Shown here: positions 6,282 through 15,437 of the stretch, piece by piece | Layout of the letters: every line of letters begins with the position of its first letter | Position numbering within the stretch: the stretch's first letter is position 1 | Assembly: GCA_964226685.1 (NCBI GenBank) | Contig: CAXQRU010000025.1 | Coordinates: 1-37,915, forward strand | Length of the DNA stretch: 37,915 bases | From: CAXQRU01 sp964226685 | Lineage (GTDB): Bacteria; Pseudomonadota; Gammaproteobacteria; Pseudomonadales; Cellvibrionaceae | Direction: 5' to 3' | The notes under the pieces: generated by a model | Database searches by the model: none | Seen by the model: only the letters and a program-made list of their open reading frames with translations | What the model was told of the DNA's origin: nothing | Position numbers and translations under genes: made by a program

Positions 6282-8111
6282 TCAATCACAACCAATAAAG
6301 CCGCCAGATTGATGAGACCAAAGTTGTGCGTATATTCCATTAAGGGCCAATAATTGTTGATGGGTCCCAGACTCCACCACTTTGCCTTGATCCATAACAA
6401 TCAGCCGATCCATCGCGGCAATTGTCGATAAGCGATGGGCAATGGCGATCACCGTTTTGCCCTGCATGAGCTGGTAAAGGCTTTCTTGTATCGCCGCTTC
6501 CACTTGAGAATCCAATGCTGAAGTCGCTTCATCCAAAATTAAAATTGGCGCATTTTTTAACAATACGCGAGCAATCGCGACTCTTTGACGCTGACCTCCA
6601 GAAAGCTTCACCCCACGCTCGCCCACATGCGCATCCAATCCTTGGCGGCCCTCTGGATCAACTAAATCATCGATAAAACTATCCGCATGAGCGAGCTTGA
6701 TGGCTTGAAGCATCTCAGCTTCAGTTGCATCGGGTTTACCATAGAGAATATTTTCCCTTACGGAGCGATGCAGCAAAGAGGTATCTTGAGTCACCATGCC
6801 AATATGGGCTCGCAAGCTATCTTGGGTCACCTGATGAATTGGCTGACCATCAATGAGAATCTGGCCCTCATTCACTTCATAAAATCGAAGTAACAAATTT
6901 ACCAAAGTAGACTTCCCTGCTCCTGAGCGACCCACGAGACCGACTTTCTCACCAGGTGCTACTGATAGGGAGAGTTGATCAATGACTTTTCGCCCTGCCC
7001 GATATTGAAAACTAAGATTTTGAAATTCAATTTTGCCTTCGCTCACCTGTAATGTTTGGGCCTGCTCTGCATCGACAATTTCCCTCGGTTTAGACAGCAT
7101 TTTCATACCATCTTGAGCGGTACCAATATTTTCAAATAACGCCGATACCTCCCACATAATCCATTGTGACATGCCGTTTAGTCGCAGCGTTAAGCCCACA
7201 GCGATAGCAATAGACCCTACACTCACGGCCGAATCTAGCCATAAATAAATGGACAAAGCACTGATAGAAAAAATCAAAAGTGCATTGATGCTCCAAACCG
7301 ATAATTGCAATAATGTCGCTAAGCGCATTTGCGGATAGACAGTGTTTAAAAAGATCGACATACTCTCTTTTGCGTAGTCAGACTCCCGCTCAGTATGCGA
7401 GAACAGTTTGACCGTGGGAGCATTGGTATAGCTATCGACAATGCGCCCAGTCATCAACGATCGTGCATCCGCCTGTCGGGTGGAAACCGCTCTCAATCGT
7501 GGGATAAAAAACTTTAAAATACACAGGTAGAAAAACAACCAAAGCAGCAATGGCCAAGTCAAACGAATGTCTGAACTGGCGACCAGAACCAGCATCCCAG
7601 TAAAATAGACCGCCACAAACAAGAGTACATCCAAAACTTTTAATACTGACTCTCTAACAGCTAACGCCGTTTGAAAAACCTTGGTAGAAATTCTCCCTGC
7701 GAATTCATCTTGATAGAATGACAAACTCTGCCCCAACAAATATCGATGAGCTTGCCAACGTATTCGCATCGGGTAATTAGGCAAGAGCGTTTGATGAACT
7801 AACGTCGAATGGATAAAAACGACCAATGGTAGCGCAACCAAAATCACGATCGATATCCAGATCAAGGTTCCTGAATTTTCATGCAAAAATGTATCTGGGT
7901 TTTTGGTCGAAAGCCAATCCACTAACTGCCCAAGAAAACCAAATAAAAAGACCTCAATCAGCCCTAATAAGCCGGTGAAAAGGGCCATCAGGAAGAGATA
8001 TGGCTCCACGCCACGGGTGTAATATCGACAAAAACGCCACAAACCCTGTGGAGGCTGCTCCGGTTGCTCCTCGGGGAACGCTTTCACTAAACGTTCAAAG
8101 AAAGAAAACAT
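6282..8111 (-). CDS. ABC exporter, fused permease and ATPase (MsbA-type)
   Basis: 609 aa half-transporter, expected to work as a homodimer in the inner membrane. The first 330 residues hold about six membrane segments. The ATPase domain has Walker A GRSGAGKS (394-401), signature LSGGQ (503-507), Walker B LILDEA (524-529) and the H-loop His559. The layout matches bacterial multidrug or lipid exporters, but the substrate cannot be told from sequence. It stands alone: the GNAT gene is 117 bases upstream and the acidic repeat gene is 66 bases downstream. An imperfect palindrome lies in its upstream gap. Confidence 0.9.
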   Translation of the reverse strand: MFSFFERLVKAFPEEQPEQPPQGLWRFCRYYTRGVEPYLFLMALFTGLLGLIEVFLFGFLGQLVDWLSTKNPDTFLHENSGTLIWISIVILVALPLVVFIHSTLVHQTLLPNYPMRIRWQAHRYLLGQSLSFYQDEFAGRISTKVFQTALAVRESVLKVLDVLLFVAVYFTGMLVLVASSDIRLTWPLLLWLFFYLCILKFFIPRLRAVSTRQADARSLMTGRIVDSYTNAPTVKLFSHTERESDYAKESMSIFLNTVYPQMRLATLLQLSVWSINALLIFSISALSIYLWLDSAVSVGSIAIAVGLTLRLNGMSQWIMWEVSALFENIGTAQDGMKMLSKPREIVDAEQAQTLQVSEGKIEFQNLSFQYRAGRKVIDQLSLSVAPGEKVGLVGRSGAGKSTLVNLLLRFYEVNEGQILIDGQPIHQVTQDSLRAHIGMVTQDTSLLHRSVRENILYGKPDATEAEMLQAIKLAHADSFIDDLVDPEGRQGLDAHVGERGVKLSGGQRQRVAIARVLLKNAPILILDEATSALDSQVEAAIQESLYQLMQGKTVIAIAHRLSTIAAMDRLIVMDQGKVVESGTHQQLLALNGIYAQLWSHQSGGFIGCD

Positions 8112-8177
8112 AAGAAATCGCTGCTATTTGAAAGGTAAAAACTAACGAGGCGCTACCATAGCAGAAAAGAGCCATGT

Positions 8178-8200
8178 TTCGCTATCTATAGATTAGCGAA
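8178..8200. repeat. Palindrome between GNAT and ABC exporter genes
   Basis: Arms TTCGCTA (8178-8184) and TAGCGAA (8194-8200) flank the self-complementary TCTATAGA, with one unpaired T. It lies 67 bases upstream of the ABC exporter start and 29 bases beyond the GNAT stop. It could be an operator for the exporter or a weak end-of-transcript hairpin; no T-run follows on the minus strand. Confidence 0.45.
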
Positions 8201-8228
8201 CCCTAAATACAGGAGTTTTTTTATACAA

Positions 8229-8675
8229 TCAGCCGCTGACTCGCTTTCTTTCAGGATAGCGCACCATAAGCACGATTTTGCGACCTTCTCCACAGTAATG
8301 CTCAAATGCCTGGCTTAGGTCGATAGGAGCGGTATCATCGGCATAGACAAAGCCCGATGCTTCATAAAACTCGATAAGGTGGTTGTATACAAAGCAGTAA
8401 CAGTAATCTTGATTGATCACAGACTGGATACTGTCCAGCAACTGCGAACCAATGCCCTTCTTACGCCAATCAGGGTGTACGCAAATTGCTCGCAGCAACC
8501 AGGTATCATCGGGTCGATGCTTGAGTTTTGCCGCACCAATGATCTTACCTGAGGACTTCACAACAAACACCTTCTCTCCCGCTGTCGCTTTAGCAGGATA
8601 ACGACAACGTTTGAAAAATTGATTCACCTGCCCATAGTTCATTGGGTTTATAAGACCGATCAATAACTCTGACAT
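8229..8675 (-). CDS. GNAT family N-acetyltransferase
   Basis: 148 aa, one GNAT fold. The acetyl-CoA motif is clear: ICVHPDWRKKGIGSQLLDSI (R/Q-x-x-G-x-G/A in RKKGIG), preceded by the beta strand GAAKLKHRPDDTWLLRA and followed by YCYCFVYNHLIEFYEASGF, a usual GNAT end. It transfers an acetyl group from acetyl-CoA to an amine of unknown identity. Single gene with its own promoter-like site just upstream (8690-8718). Context gives no hint of the acceptor. Confidence 0.88.
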   Translation of the reverse strand: MSELLIGLINPMNYGQVNQFFKRCRYPAKATAGEKVFVVKSSGKIIGAAKLKHRPDDTWLLRAICVHPDWRKKGIGSQLLDSIQSVINQDYCYCFVYNHLIEFYEASGFVYADDTAPIDLSQAFEHYCGEGRKIVLMVRYPERKRVSG

Positions 8676-8689
8676 AAAGCCCTGCCTTT

Positions 8690-8718
8690 TTTATATGAAA
8701 TTAGGTTGAGTCAATCAA
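8690..8718 (-). promoter_or_regulatory. Promoter of the GNAT gene
   Basis: Minus strand TTGATT (8713-8718), a 17-base spacer and TATAAA (8690-8695), placed 15 bases upstream of the GNAT start codon. The upstream DNA carries short ATTG repeats. Confidence 0.55.
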
Positions 8719-8807
8719 TCAATAATCGATCACTCAATAAACAGTGTAGCCAATAGTTTGCAGATGGATCATATATTTGACGACAATTAGAACTCTTTAA
8801 CATTTTT

Positions 8808-10877
8808 TTAGTCTTTTTTGTCGTCATCTAAATCAAATTCATCATCATCCAGCGTATCTGGCGCAAAATCATCTAAAGAAAACTCGGGCTCTTCATCGTC
8901 ATCATCCATGAGATCTGGAATTGGCTCATCTACCGCCAAATCAATGCTCTCACCATCTTCGTCAAGTTCTACCGATGCCAAGGGTGGCTCATCAAATGAG
9001 GGTTCCTCATCCAAACTGTCCATTTGAGGCAGCTCCTCGCCCAATGAATCCATTTTCGGCTCTGTTTCATCCTCTGGACTAGCATCAGTAGGGTCATCCT
9101 GATTGCCCTTGCTAAAGAGTTTGTATAGTACGAATGCCACAACCACAATCAAGAGATTGGCAACCCCTAAAATACTATATAAAAGCACATTACTAGATTC
9201 TTCTTTCGGCTCTTTCTCAGCTTCCGTTTCTTCCGCTTCTGAACCACTGGTTAAAAAGTCACTGTCTACCTGAGCGCTGCTATCGACTTCCAATTCATCC
9301 TTCGGCTGAACAGGAACATCGACCCCAGGAGGATAGTTAAAAGCTACTGTATCGAGCACATTGTCCTCTCGCTCACCCGATTTCTTGATGGTCGTAAAGC
9401 GAATAGACATTTCATAGCGACCGTCCTCTTCTGGTTTCACTCTCAAGGCCCACTGATCTTTAGGTGTTAAAGAAAAGGACATAATTTGGCTACTACCAGA
9501 TGGCTTTTTCAACTTTCCAACCACTTCGGTTTGAGATAAATCCAAACCCGCGGTATTACTGGAAACCATTACTTGATAAAAAATACCTTTTTCATCTGAC
9601 AACGGCGTGACTTCGACATCAAAAGGATTTCTGATTGAAAAACGATGTATAAATTGACGCTTAAAGGTTTTTCCGTCCACTTTAATCGTTAGGGTATATT
9701 CACCTGGCTGCTTAATTCTTCCAAAGCGATTGGTGTAAATACCATTACCTGGAACTGGGCCATCTGACAAACTGCCTTGCCATGGCTCGTCATCCGTACT
9801 CGTGTTTTTTAATTCATACACAATATCCAATAACGCTAAAAACTCAGCTCGATCAATAACCTTGCCATCTTCCTCTAGATGAAATGTTAAAGATAGGTCA
9901 TCATTTAAGGTTAAAATACTTGGCATGCGTTCAACCACAAGGTTCAAATCACTGACGACTGTAATTCGACTTTGAGGTTTCAACTTTGCTCGAACTTGCC
10001 ATTCTCCTTCGACGGGTCTTGTCACCGTGATCAAATCATATTGCTCAGTACTAAACCAATTGACGCTTTCATCATTCATAGATTGGCTGTAGGTTTTGTT
10101 ATCAGGGCCAATCAAAGTAGCCGATGGCGCATCAACATCTTTAAAAATTAATGCGGTGAATTCTTCGATGCTGGAATCCGTTAAAAATTGATTTTCAGTA
10201 AGAGGCAATTGCTCTACAGGCACCGCCTGATCAAAAATCCCCAAAAAAACCGTCATCAGCTCTTGGGAGGTTTCCGCCACTGCAGTGCTTCCGCCCGTTT
10301 CCAATGAGAGCTTCTTCATCAAATCTTTATCCGCATTGGGAGATAGTGCGATGGTGTGAACTTTATAATCGGCTTTTTGATAACCAGGGAGGACTTCATC
10401 AACAATACGACGCCACTCTTGTTGATTAATTTCAGGATCTTTATCAATATCGACCATGCCATCAGTTAGCAAGATAATGTGGGTGCTTTTTTCGGAGTCC
10501 GGCGAGCGCTGATCGTACGCTGCCTTTTCAAGCGCACCACCGATGTTGGTAAATAAGGCAACAGAGTTGATTTGAGACGCTTTGGATAACGCTTTTTTGC
10601 GCCAATCGTCATTGACTTTTCGATGCTCTACTAAGGTGTTTACTCCCTCGCCAAATGTCCAGATACCTGCCACGCTATTTTCTGGTAACAGTTTGACAAG
10701 CAACTCTAATGCTGGACGCCTTAAGTAGGAGGGGTCATTTTTTTTCATGCTACCTGACACATCGATGACCAAACGAACATCGTGCACGACCGCCATCGCC
10801 CCGGAAACATAGCATAGGGCCAATAAGCTAAGTAAACAGATTAAACGACTTGTTGTATTTAACAACATTACTCTCAA
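8808..10877 (-). CDS. Membrane-anchored VWA domain protein with acidic tail
   Basis: 689 aa. A signal peptide (about 1-29) leads into a von Willebrand A domain with an intact MIDAS (DVSGS, 39-43, and LLTDGMVD). Then come beta-sandwich-like regions (about 220-520), a linker, one membrane segment (about 568-590, LLYSILGVANLLIVVVAFVLY) and a cytoplasmic tail of about 98 residues dominated by Asp and Glu, ending DEFDLDDDKKD. The VWA part resembles the gammaproteobacterial TIGR03503 family, whose function is unknown. The topology implies a periplasmic metal-dependent binding module joined to a charged cytoplasmic tail. It stands alone with a promoter-like site upstream. There is no MoxR ATPase neighbour, unlike many VWA systems. 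Confidence 0.85.
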   Translation of the reverse strand: MRVMLLNTTSRLICLLSLLALCYVSGAMAVVHDVRLVIDVSGSMKKNDPSYLRRPALELLVKLLPENSVAGIWTFGEGVNTLVEHRKVNDDWRKKALSKASQINSVALFTNIGGALEKAAYDQRSPDSEKSTHIILLTDGMVDIDKDPEINQQEWRRIVDEVLPGYQKADYKVHTIALSPNADKDLMKKLSLETGGSTAVAETSQELMTVFLGIFDQAVPVEQLPLTENQFLTDSSIEEFTALIFKDVDAPSATLIGPDNKTYSQSMNDESVNWFSTEQYDLITVTRPVEGEWQVRAKLKPQSRITVVSDLNLVVERMPSILTLNDDLSLTFHLEEDGKVIDRAEFLALLDIVYELKNTSTDDEPWQGSLSDGPVPGNGIYTNRFGRIKQPGEYTLTIKVDGKTFKRQFIHRFSIRNPFDVEVTPLSDEKGIFYQVMVSSNTAGLDLSQTEVVGKLKKPSGSSQIMSFSLTPKDQWALRVKPEEDGRYEMSIRFTTIKKSGEREDNVLDTVAFNYPPGVDVPVQPKDELEVDSSAQVDSDFLTSGSEAEETEAEKEPKEESSNVLLYSILGVANLLIVVVAFVLYKLFSKGNQDDPTDASPEDETEPKMDSLGEELPQMDSLDEEPSFDEPPLASVELDEDGESIDLAVDEPIPDLMDDDDEEPEFSLDDFAPDTLDDDEFDLDDDKKD

Positions 10878-10902
10878 CCACAGTAAAGATTTATTACTAT
10901 AA

Positions 10903-10930
10903 GTTATAGCAGTTATCAGCTAATCCGCAA
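10903..10930 (-). promoter_or_regulatory. Possible promoter of the VWA gene
   Basis: Minus strand TTGCGG (10925-10930), 16 bases, TATAAC (10903-10908), about 26 bases before the VWA start codon. A weak but sensible match. Confidence 0.4.
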
Positions 10931-10947
10931 TAATGAGGCAAGGGAGC

Positions 10948-10970
10948 GAATTTAAATGGCACTTAAATTC
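10948..10970. repeat. AT-rich inverted repeat after the VIT gene
   Basis: GAATTTAA (10948-10955) and TTAAATTC (10963-10970) are exact reverse complements around a 7-base loop. It sits between the VIT transporter stop and the VWA promoter. It could end VIT transcription or bind a regulator; no T-run supports a standard terminator. Confidence 0.4.
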
Positions 10971-10988
10971 AGAAAGTGTGATTTTTTG

Positions 10989-11690
10989 TTAAGAAACACC
11001 TAAACCAAAGCCAACTATGCCACTGAGTAACATCGCTAACAAGCCACCCACACCAACACGCATAGCCCCCTTCCAATGATTGGCTCCTCCCAAAAAAGCG
11101 GCCAGGGCTCCGAGAGCAACCAAGGTCAATAATGACAGCAGCGCAATACAAATGAGCTGGATCTGATTTGAAAAGTTAAATATGGGTAAAATGAATGCAA
11201 CGATGAGTGGGATCAGAGCCCCTAAAGAGAAACTTGCCATAGAAGACAAGGCTGCTTGAATTGGATTTGCCTTAGTATGCTCATGTATACCTAGCTCATC
11301 ACGAGCGTGAGCGCCTAAGGCATCATGCTCAGTAAGTTGCTTTGCAACCTCCAAAGCCAACTCTGGTTCTAAACCACGGGCAATATAAATAGCCTTTAAT
11401 TCAAGCAACTCGCCCTCAGGGTTTCTGATCAGCTCTTCCTGTTCCTTCGCCAGATCAGCGCCTTCAATATCAGATTGGGTACAGACAGAAACATATTCGC
11501 CCGCCCCCATACTGATTGCTCCGGCGACCAAGCCTGCACCACCCGCCAGGAGCACCCATTGAGGGGAAGCGCCGCCAGCCAACATACCTAAAATCAAACT
11601 AGCGGTGGAAATAATGCCATCATTCGCGCCCAACACACTGGCCCGAAGCCAGTTGCTGCGATGCAAGCGATGAATCTCATGATGACTCAT
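10989..11690 (-). CDS. VIT1/CCC1-type iron/manganese transporter
   Basis: 233 aa membrane protein. The N-terminus (HRSNWLRASVLGANDGIISTASLILG) and GAISMGAGEYVSVCTQSD are the hallmarks of the VIT family: membrane segment 1 with its conserved Asp, and the following helix with the SMGAGEYVS motif. The Glu-rich loop (AKEQEELIRNPEGELLELKAIY, then EVAKQLTEHDALGAHARDELGI) is the cytoplasmic metal-binding region. Three more membrane segments end the protein. Members export Fe2+ or Mn2+ from the cytosol. Its start lies eight bases after the stop of a His-rich mini-lipoprotein, so the two form an operon and probably act on the same metal. Confidence 0.92.
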   Translation of the reverse strand: MSHHEIHRLHRSNWLRASVLGANDGIISTASLILGMLAGGASPQWVLLAGGAGLVAGAISMGAGEYVSVCTQSDIEGADLAKEQEELIRNPEGELLELKAIYIARGLEPELALEVAKQLTEHDALGAHARDELGIHEHTKANPIQAALSSMASFSLGALIPLIVAFILPIFNFSNQIQLICIALLSLLTLVALGALAAFLGGANHWKGAMRVGVGGLLAMLLSGIVGFGLGVS

Positions 11691-11698
11691 GGCTATAC

Positions 11699-11890
11699 TC
11701 AGCAGTTATTTTTCTTAGCCTGCCCAGGCGGGCAAAAATGGCCATTATGATGATGGTCACCATCACCATGATGATGACCATCAGTGGTTTTAGCTTCAAC
11801 CTCTACACCACCGACCTCGCCTTTGGCTTGTATGAACTTACAACCTGATACCAGAAAAACAGCAGTAAAAAAAATCACTAGCAGGCGCAT
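11699..11890 (-). CDS. His-rich mini-lipoprotein, probable metal binder
   Basis: 63 aa. A short signal with lipobox LVSGC (Cys17) leaves a mature lipoprotein of about 47 residues. Its centre is His-rich (GHHHGDGDHHHNGHF, seven His in fifteen residues). The end, CPPGQAKKNNC, is a Cys pair around a PPGQAKK motif that I recall from small exported proteins, including RcnB-like ones. It is translated just ahead of the VIT metal transporter. The simplest reading is a periplasmic or outer-membrane metal buffer receiving metal exported by VIT. The gene is short, but signal, lipobox and operon spacing all support it as real. Confidence 0.8.
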   Translation of the reverse strand: MRLLVIFFTAVFLVSGCKFIQAKGEVGGVEVEAKTTDGHHHGDGDHHHNGHFCPPGQAKKNNC

Positions 11891-11977
11891 AACAATACTC
11901 TCAATTCACTCAAACATCACCAACTTTAGCACATTAGGCTTTAAGAGTAAGTTATTTCATGCGAAGTTGAGAGGTGG

Positions 11978-12307
11978 TTAAGGTAGATTAGACAGTTGCA
12001 CATACCTCAAGGTACCGCCACCATCTTGAATACCACAACCATTGGCATTTTGTGTAGTCACATTGACCCGGTGGCCGCTCATCTTGGCTGAAAGTAGTAG
12101 CGACACCGCCAAGCGCTTCTCATCAGCAGGCCATCCGTCAAAATTTTGATCATAGGATCCTGACGTACTATCTTTGGCATTTTTAAAAACCACGTAAGTT
12201 CTATCACTTCGAGCGGTAATAGCCCCAACATATAAATCCAAACAATTAGACGTGTCAGCATTAACAGTGACTGAGATCAAGAGAAGAAGAAGTGAAAACA
12301 TCCTCAT
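11978..12307 (-). CDS. Small secreted protein of unknown function
   Basis: 109 aa with a cleavable signal peptide (MRMFSLLLLLISVTVNA, then DTSNC). The mature 92 residues have two cysteines, one near the start (SNCLDLYVGAI) and one near the end (NGCGIQDGGG), that could form a disulfide, and alternating strands that suggest a small beta-barrel. The core EKRLAVSLLLSAKMSGHRVNV and the ending LRYVQLS look like a family pattern I have seen in hypothetical proteins of marine gammaproteobacteria, but I cannot name it. A small OB-fold, as in toxin B subunits, is one possibility and is not shown. It stands between the RND pump and the VIT operon. Confidence 0.7.
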   Translation of the reverse strand: MRMFSLLLLLISVTVNADTSNCLDLYVGAITARSDRTYVVFKNAKDSTSGSYDQNFDGWPADEKRLAVSLLLSAKMSGHRVNVTTQNANGCGIQDGGGTLRYVQLSNLP

Positions 12308-12371
12308 AGATAAAAAACTCCCTAATATTAAAAGCCTGAAATTTACTCAAGAAATCGCCTTGCGTCAAGAA

Positions 12372-15300
12372 CTACTGTTTTTGCTCATGATCCTTAGCCA
12401 TTAACATGTATACCGATGGGATGATATAAAGAGTCATCAGGGTACCTATCGCCATGCCCCCCACCAAAACCAAGCCGATAGAGTTGCGTGCCTCGGCCCC
12501 CGCACCCGTTACCAATACCAGTGGAAAATGGCCGGCAACCGTCGCTACGCTGGTCATTAGAATCGGCCTTAAACGCGTGCTTGCAGCCTCTTGAATCGCA
12601 TCCAATTTAGCCTTTCCTTGCATTTGCAATTTGTTAGCAAATTCGACAACCAATATGCCATTTTTGGCAATTAAACCAATCAGCGTCACCAACCCCACTT
12701 GAGAATAAATATTGAGCGTGGTCGTCCAGCCATCTGTCCAGAATGGAACAGGGGCTGGCATATCTAAAAAAATGAAAATCAAAGCTCCAAACATCGCCAG
12801 AGGCACTGACCCTAAAATAATAACCAGAGGGTCTCTAAAACTATTGAACTGAGCCGCCAGAACCAAAAAAATCAACAGCATAGCCAGCGAGAAAGCCGGT
12901 AAAAATTTGCTGCCCTCACGCACAAACTGTCGAGACTCCCCAGTGTAATCTATGCCATAGCTTTCTGGCATCATTTCTCGAGCTTTAGCCTCCATAAATT
13001 CTAAGACATCACCCAAGGGACGAATGGCAACCCCACTTAACTTTACCGAATTTTGCTGTTGAAATCGATTAAGGGATCTTGGAACCGTTAACTCTCTGAT
13101 AGTGGCAACGGACGATAAAGGCATCAACTTGCCTTGGGGGCCGGAAATATAAATATCAGCGAGCTGCTCTGGGTTTAACCGAGCTTGACGCTTGACTTGA
13201 GCAATGACTTTGTAGCTACGACCATCTATGCTGAATCGATTAACAAGACCATCACTTAACATTATCCCAATATCTCGGCCAACTTGTTGCAAACTTAGGC
13301 CCATATCCGCCACTTTATTTTTATCAATCACGATTTCAACTTGAGGCTTGTCAATTTTAGTATCGATAATAGGAGGGAAAGCAAACATTCCCGATTGCTC
13401 GGCAGCAATTTGCAGCTCTCTAGCAATTTCTAAAATTCTCTCAGGCTCATCACTGGAGGTGATAATGAATTCAACTGAAAAATCGCTCCCACTTGGCAGT
13501 GGTCTTGGTGTGATGGGAATGAGATTAATACCAGAAATCGATAATGTCTTCTGAGTTACATCAGGCAGGATGTCGAAAACAGAGCGCTCTCGTTCATCCC
13601 ATGGTTTGAGAACCATTCCACTAAAACCACCATTTGGATTGGTTAATTGAAAGGTAAAATCCGTTTCAGGATAACTCGAGAAAATGTTTTCGGCCTTCTC
13701 AGCATATAAACTGGTTTGATTTAAAGTCGCATTGGCTGGCGCTTCTACTATGCCAAAGATCACTCCTTGATCTTCGTCTGGAGCAAGCTCAGAAGCGCTA
13801 AACATAAACATAGGCACACACAAAAGACTCACGATTACCCAAACCATGTAGGCAGCAGGCCTTCGAGCCAACATGCTCGCTAAGCTTTTATCATATGCCG
13901 ATTTAAATTTATCAAATAAAATAACGCTTCTATTTTTGGAATCATTCGTTGATTTTAGAATATTGCCAGACATCACTGGTGACAAGGTTAACGCAACAAT
14001 GCTGGACACAATCACAGCACCTGCCAATGTAAATGCAAACTCTTTAAATAAACTGCCCGTCAAACCGCCTTGTAAACCAATGGGAAGATACACCGCGACT
14101 AATACGGCTGTCGTTGAAATCACAGGTCCAATCAGCTCGCGTGCACCTTTGATGGCAGCTTCCTTTTTTGACATACCTTCAGAGATATGCCGCTGTACAT
14201 TTTCAACAATAACAATCGCATCATCTACAACAATACCAACGGATAAAACAATGGCTAACAGTGTCAGTAAATTTAAACTAAAGCCAAATAATTGAATTAA
14301 AAATAATGCTCCAATTAACGAAATGGGTATCGCAATAACAGGAACCAGGACACTTCTTAACGAGCCTAAAAATAAAAAAATCACAAAGATCACGATCAAT
14401 AAGGTTTCAACGAGGGTGATAACCACCTCATCAATTGCATTCTCAATGTATTGCGTGGCATCGTAGGCGATACGAGCCTCTAATCCGGAGGGCAAACTGG
14501 ATTGAATCGCTTGCATTTCCGACCTTACCCTGGCAATCACTTCCAAGGCATTTGCATTGGCCAATGGCCAAATCCCCATAAAGGTTGATGTTCTACCCGA
14601 AAATCGCACCTGCTCATCATAAGACTCAGAACCAAGCTCCACATCGGCAATATCTTTAAGCCGAATCACAGCACCTTGTTGCTCGCGAACCACCAACTCC
14701 TCAAATTCTTTTGGAGAGGATAAATTGGTATCGGCCGTTAAATTGACTTTGACCAAATTACCCTTTGTAGAACCTAGAGCCGATAAATAATTATTAGCCG
14801 CTAAGGCTTGTTGAACATCAGATGGCGATACATTGCGGGCAGCCATTTGATCGGGTTTCAACCAAATTCGCATCGCAAACTTTCTAGCCCCTAAAACATC
14901 GGCTCGTTGGACCCCCTCAAGCGCTGAAAGTTTTGGCTGTACCACGCGCACGAGAAAATCAGTAATTTGATTATTATCGAGAATATCCGAAGTAAAACTT
15001 AAATAAGCTGAGGCAAATTGGCTATCGGCTGATTGCGCCTCTATGGTTGGAGCTTCAGACTCTGGCGGCAAGTCACCACGAACCTTAGAGACTTTTGAAC
15101 TGATTTCAGACAATGCTCGGATCGGATCATAATTGAGCTTGAGACGAACATTAATGATCGACACCCCCAATTGACTTGACGATTCGATGTAATCAATACC
15201 TTCTGTACTGGCAATCGCCTGCTCAATGGGTGTCGTAATAAAGCCTCTAACCAGTTCGGCACTCGCACCGGTGTAAATCGTAGTAATATTTACTGAGGCA

Positions 15301-15428
15301 TTATCGCTACGTGGGTACTGGCGAATACTTAAAGACGACACGGCTTGCAAGCCGGCAATGAGAATCAGCGTACTGATGATAATGGCTAGGACTGGACGAT
15401 GAACAAAAATATCCGTAAAGTTTTTCAA
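12372..15428 (-). CDS. RND efflux pump inner-membrane subunit (HAE1 type)
   Basis: 1018 aa, full length for an AcrB-type pump. It begins MKNFTDIFVHRPVLAIIIST with the first membrane helix, has porter-domain features (SIRQYPRSDNASVNITTIY, VQRADVLGARKFAMRIWL), and the proton-relay acids in the fourth helix (GIVVDDAIVIVENVQRH). The second half repeats the fold, with GLIAKNGILVVEFANK supplying the relay Lys. Substrates are unknown. It follows its membrane-fusion partner by nine bases. No outer-membrane channel gene is here, so it must borrow a TolC-like protein from elsewhere. Confidence 0.95.
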   Translation of the reverse strand: MKNFTDIFVHRPVLAIIISTLILIAGLQAVSSLSIRQYPRSDNASVNITTIYTGASAELVRGFITTPIEQAIASTEGIDYIESSSQLGVSIINVRLKLNYDPIRALSEISSKVSKVRGDLPPESEAPTIEAQSADSQFASAYLSFTSDILDNNQITDFLVRVVQPKLSALEGVQRADVLGARKFAMRIWLKPDQMAARNVSPSDVQQALAANNYLSALGSTKGNLVKVNLTADTNLSSPKEFEELVVREQQGAVIRLKDIADVELGSESYDEQVRFSGRTSTFMGIWPLANANALEVIARVRSEMQAIQSSLPSGLEARIAYDATQYIENAIDEVVITLVETLLIVIFVIFLFLGSLRSVLVPVIAIPISLIGALFLIQLFGFSLNLLTLLAIVLSVGIVVDDAIVIVENVQRHISEGMSKKEAAIKGARELIGPVISTTAVLVAVYLPIGLQGGLTGSLFKEFAFTLAGAVIVSSIVALTLSPVMSGNILKSTNDSKNRSVILFDKFKSAYDKSLASMLARRPAAYMVWVIVSLLCVPMFMFSASELAPDEDQGVIFGIVEAPANATLNQTSLYAEKAENIFSSYPETDFTFQLTNPNGGFSGMVLKPWDERERSVFDILPDVTQKTLSISGINLIPITPRPLPSGSDFSVEFIITSSDEPERILEIARELQIAAEQSGMFAFPPIIDTKIDKPQVEIVIDKNKVADMGLSLQQVGRDIGIMLSDGLVNRFSIDGRSYKVIAQVKRQARLNPEQLADIYISGPQGKLMPLSSVATIRELTVPRSLNRFQQQNSVKLSGVAIRPLGDVLEFMEAKAREMMPESYGIDYTGESRQFVREGSKFLPAFSLAMLLIFLVLAAQFNSFRDPLVIILGSVPLAMFGALIFIFLDMPAPVPFWTDGWTTTLNIYSQVGLVTLIGLIAKNGILVVEFANKLQMQGKAKLDAIQEAASTRLRPILMTSVATVAGHFPLVLVTGAGAEARNSIGLVLVGGMAIGTLMTLYIIPSVYMLMAKDHEQKQ

Positions 15429-15437
15429 GCCACCGCC

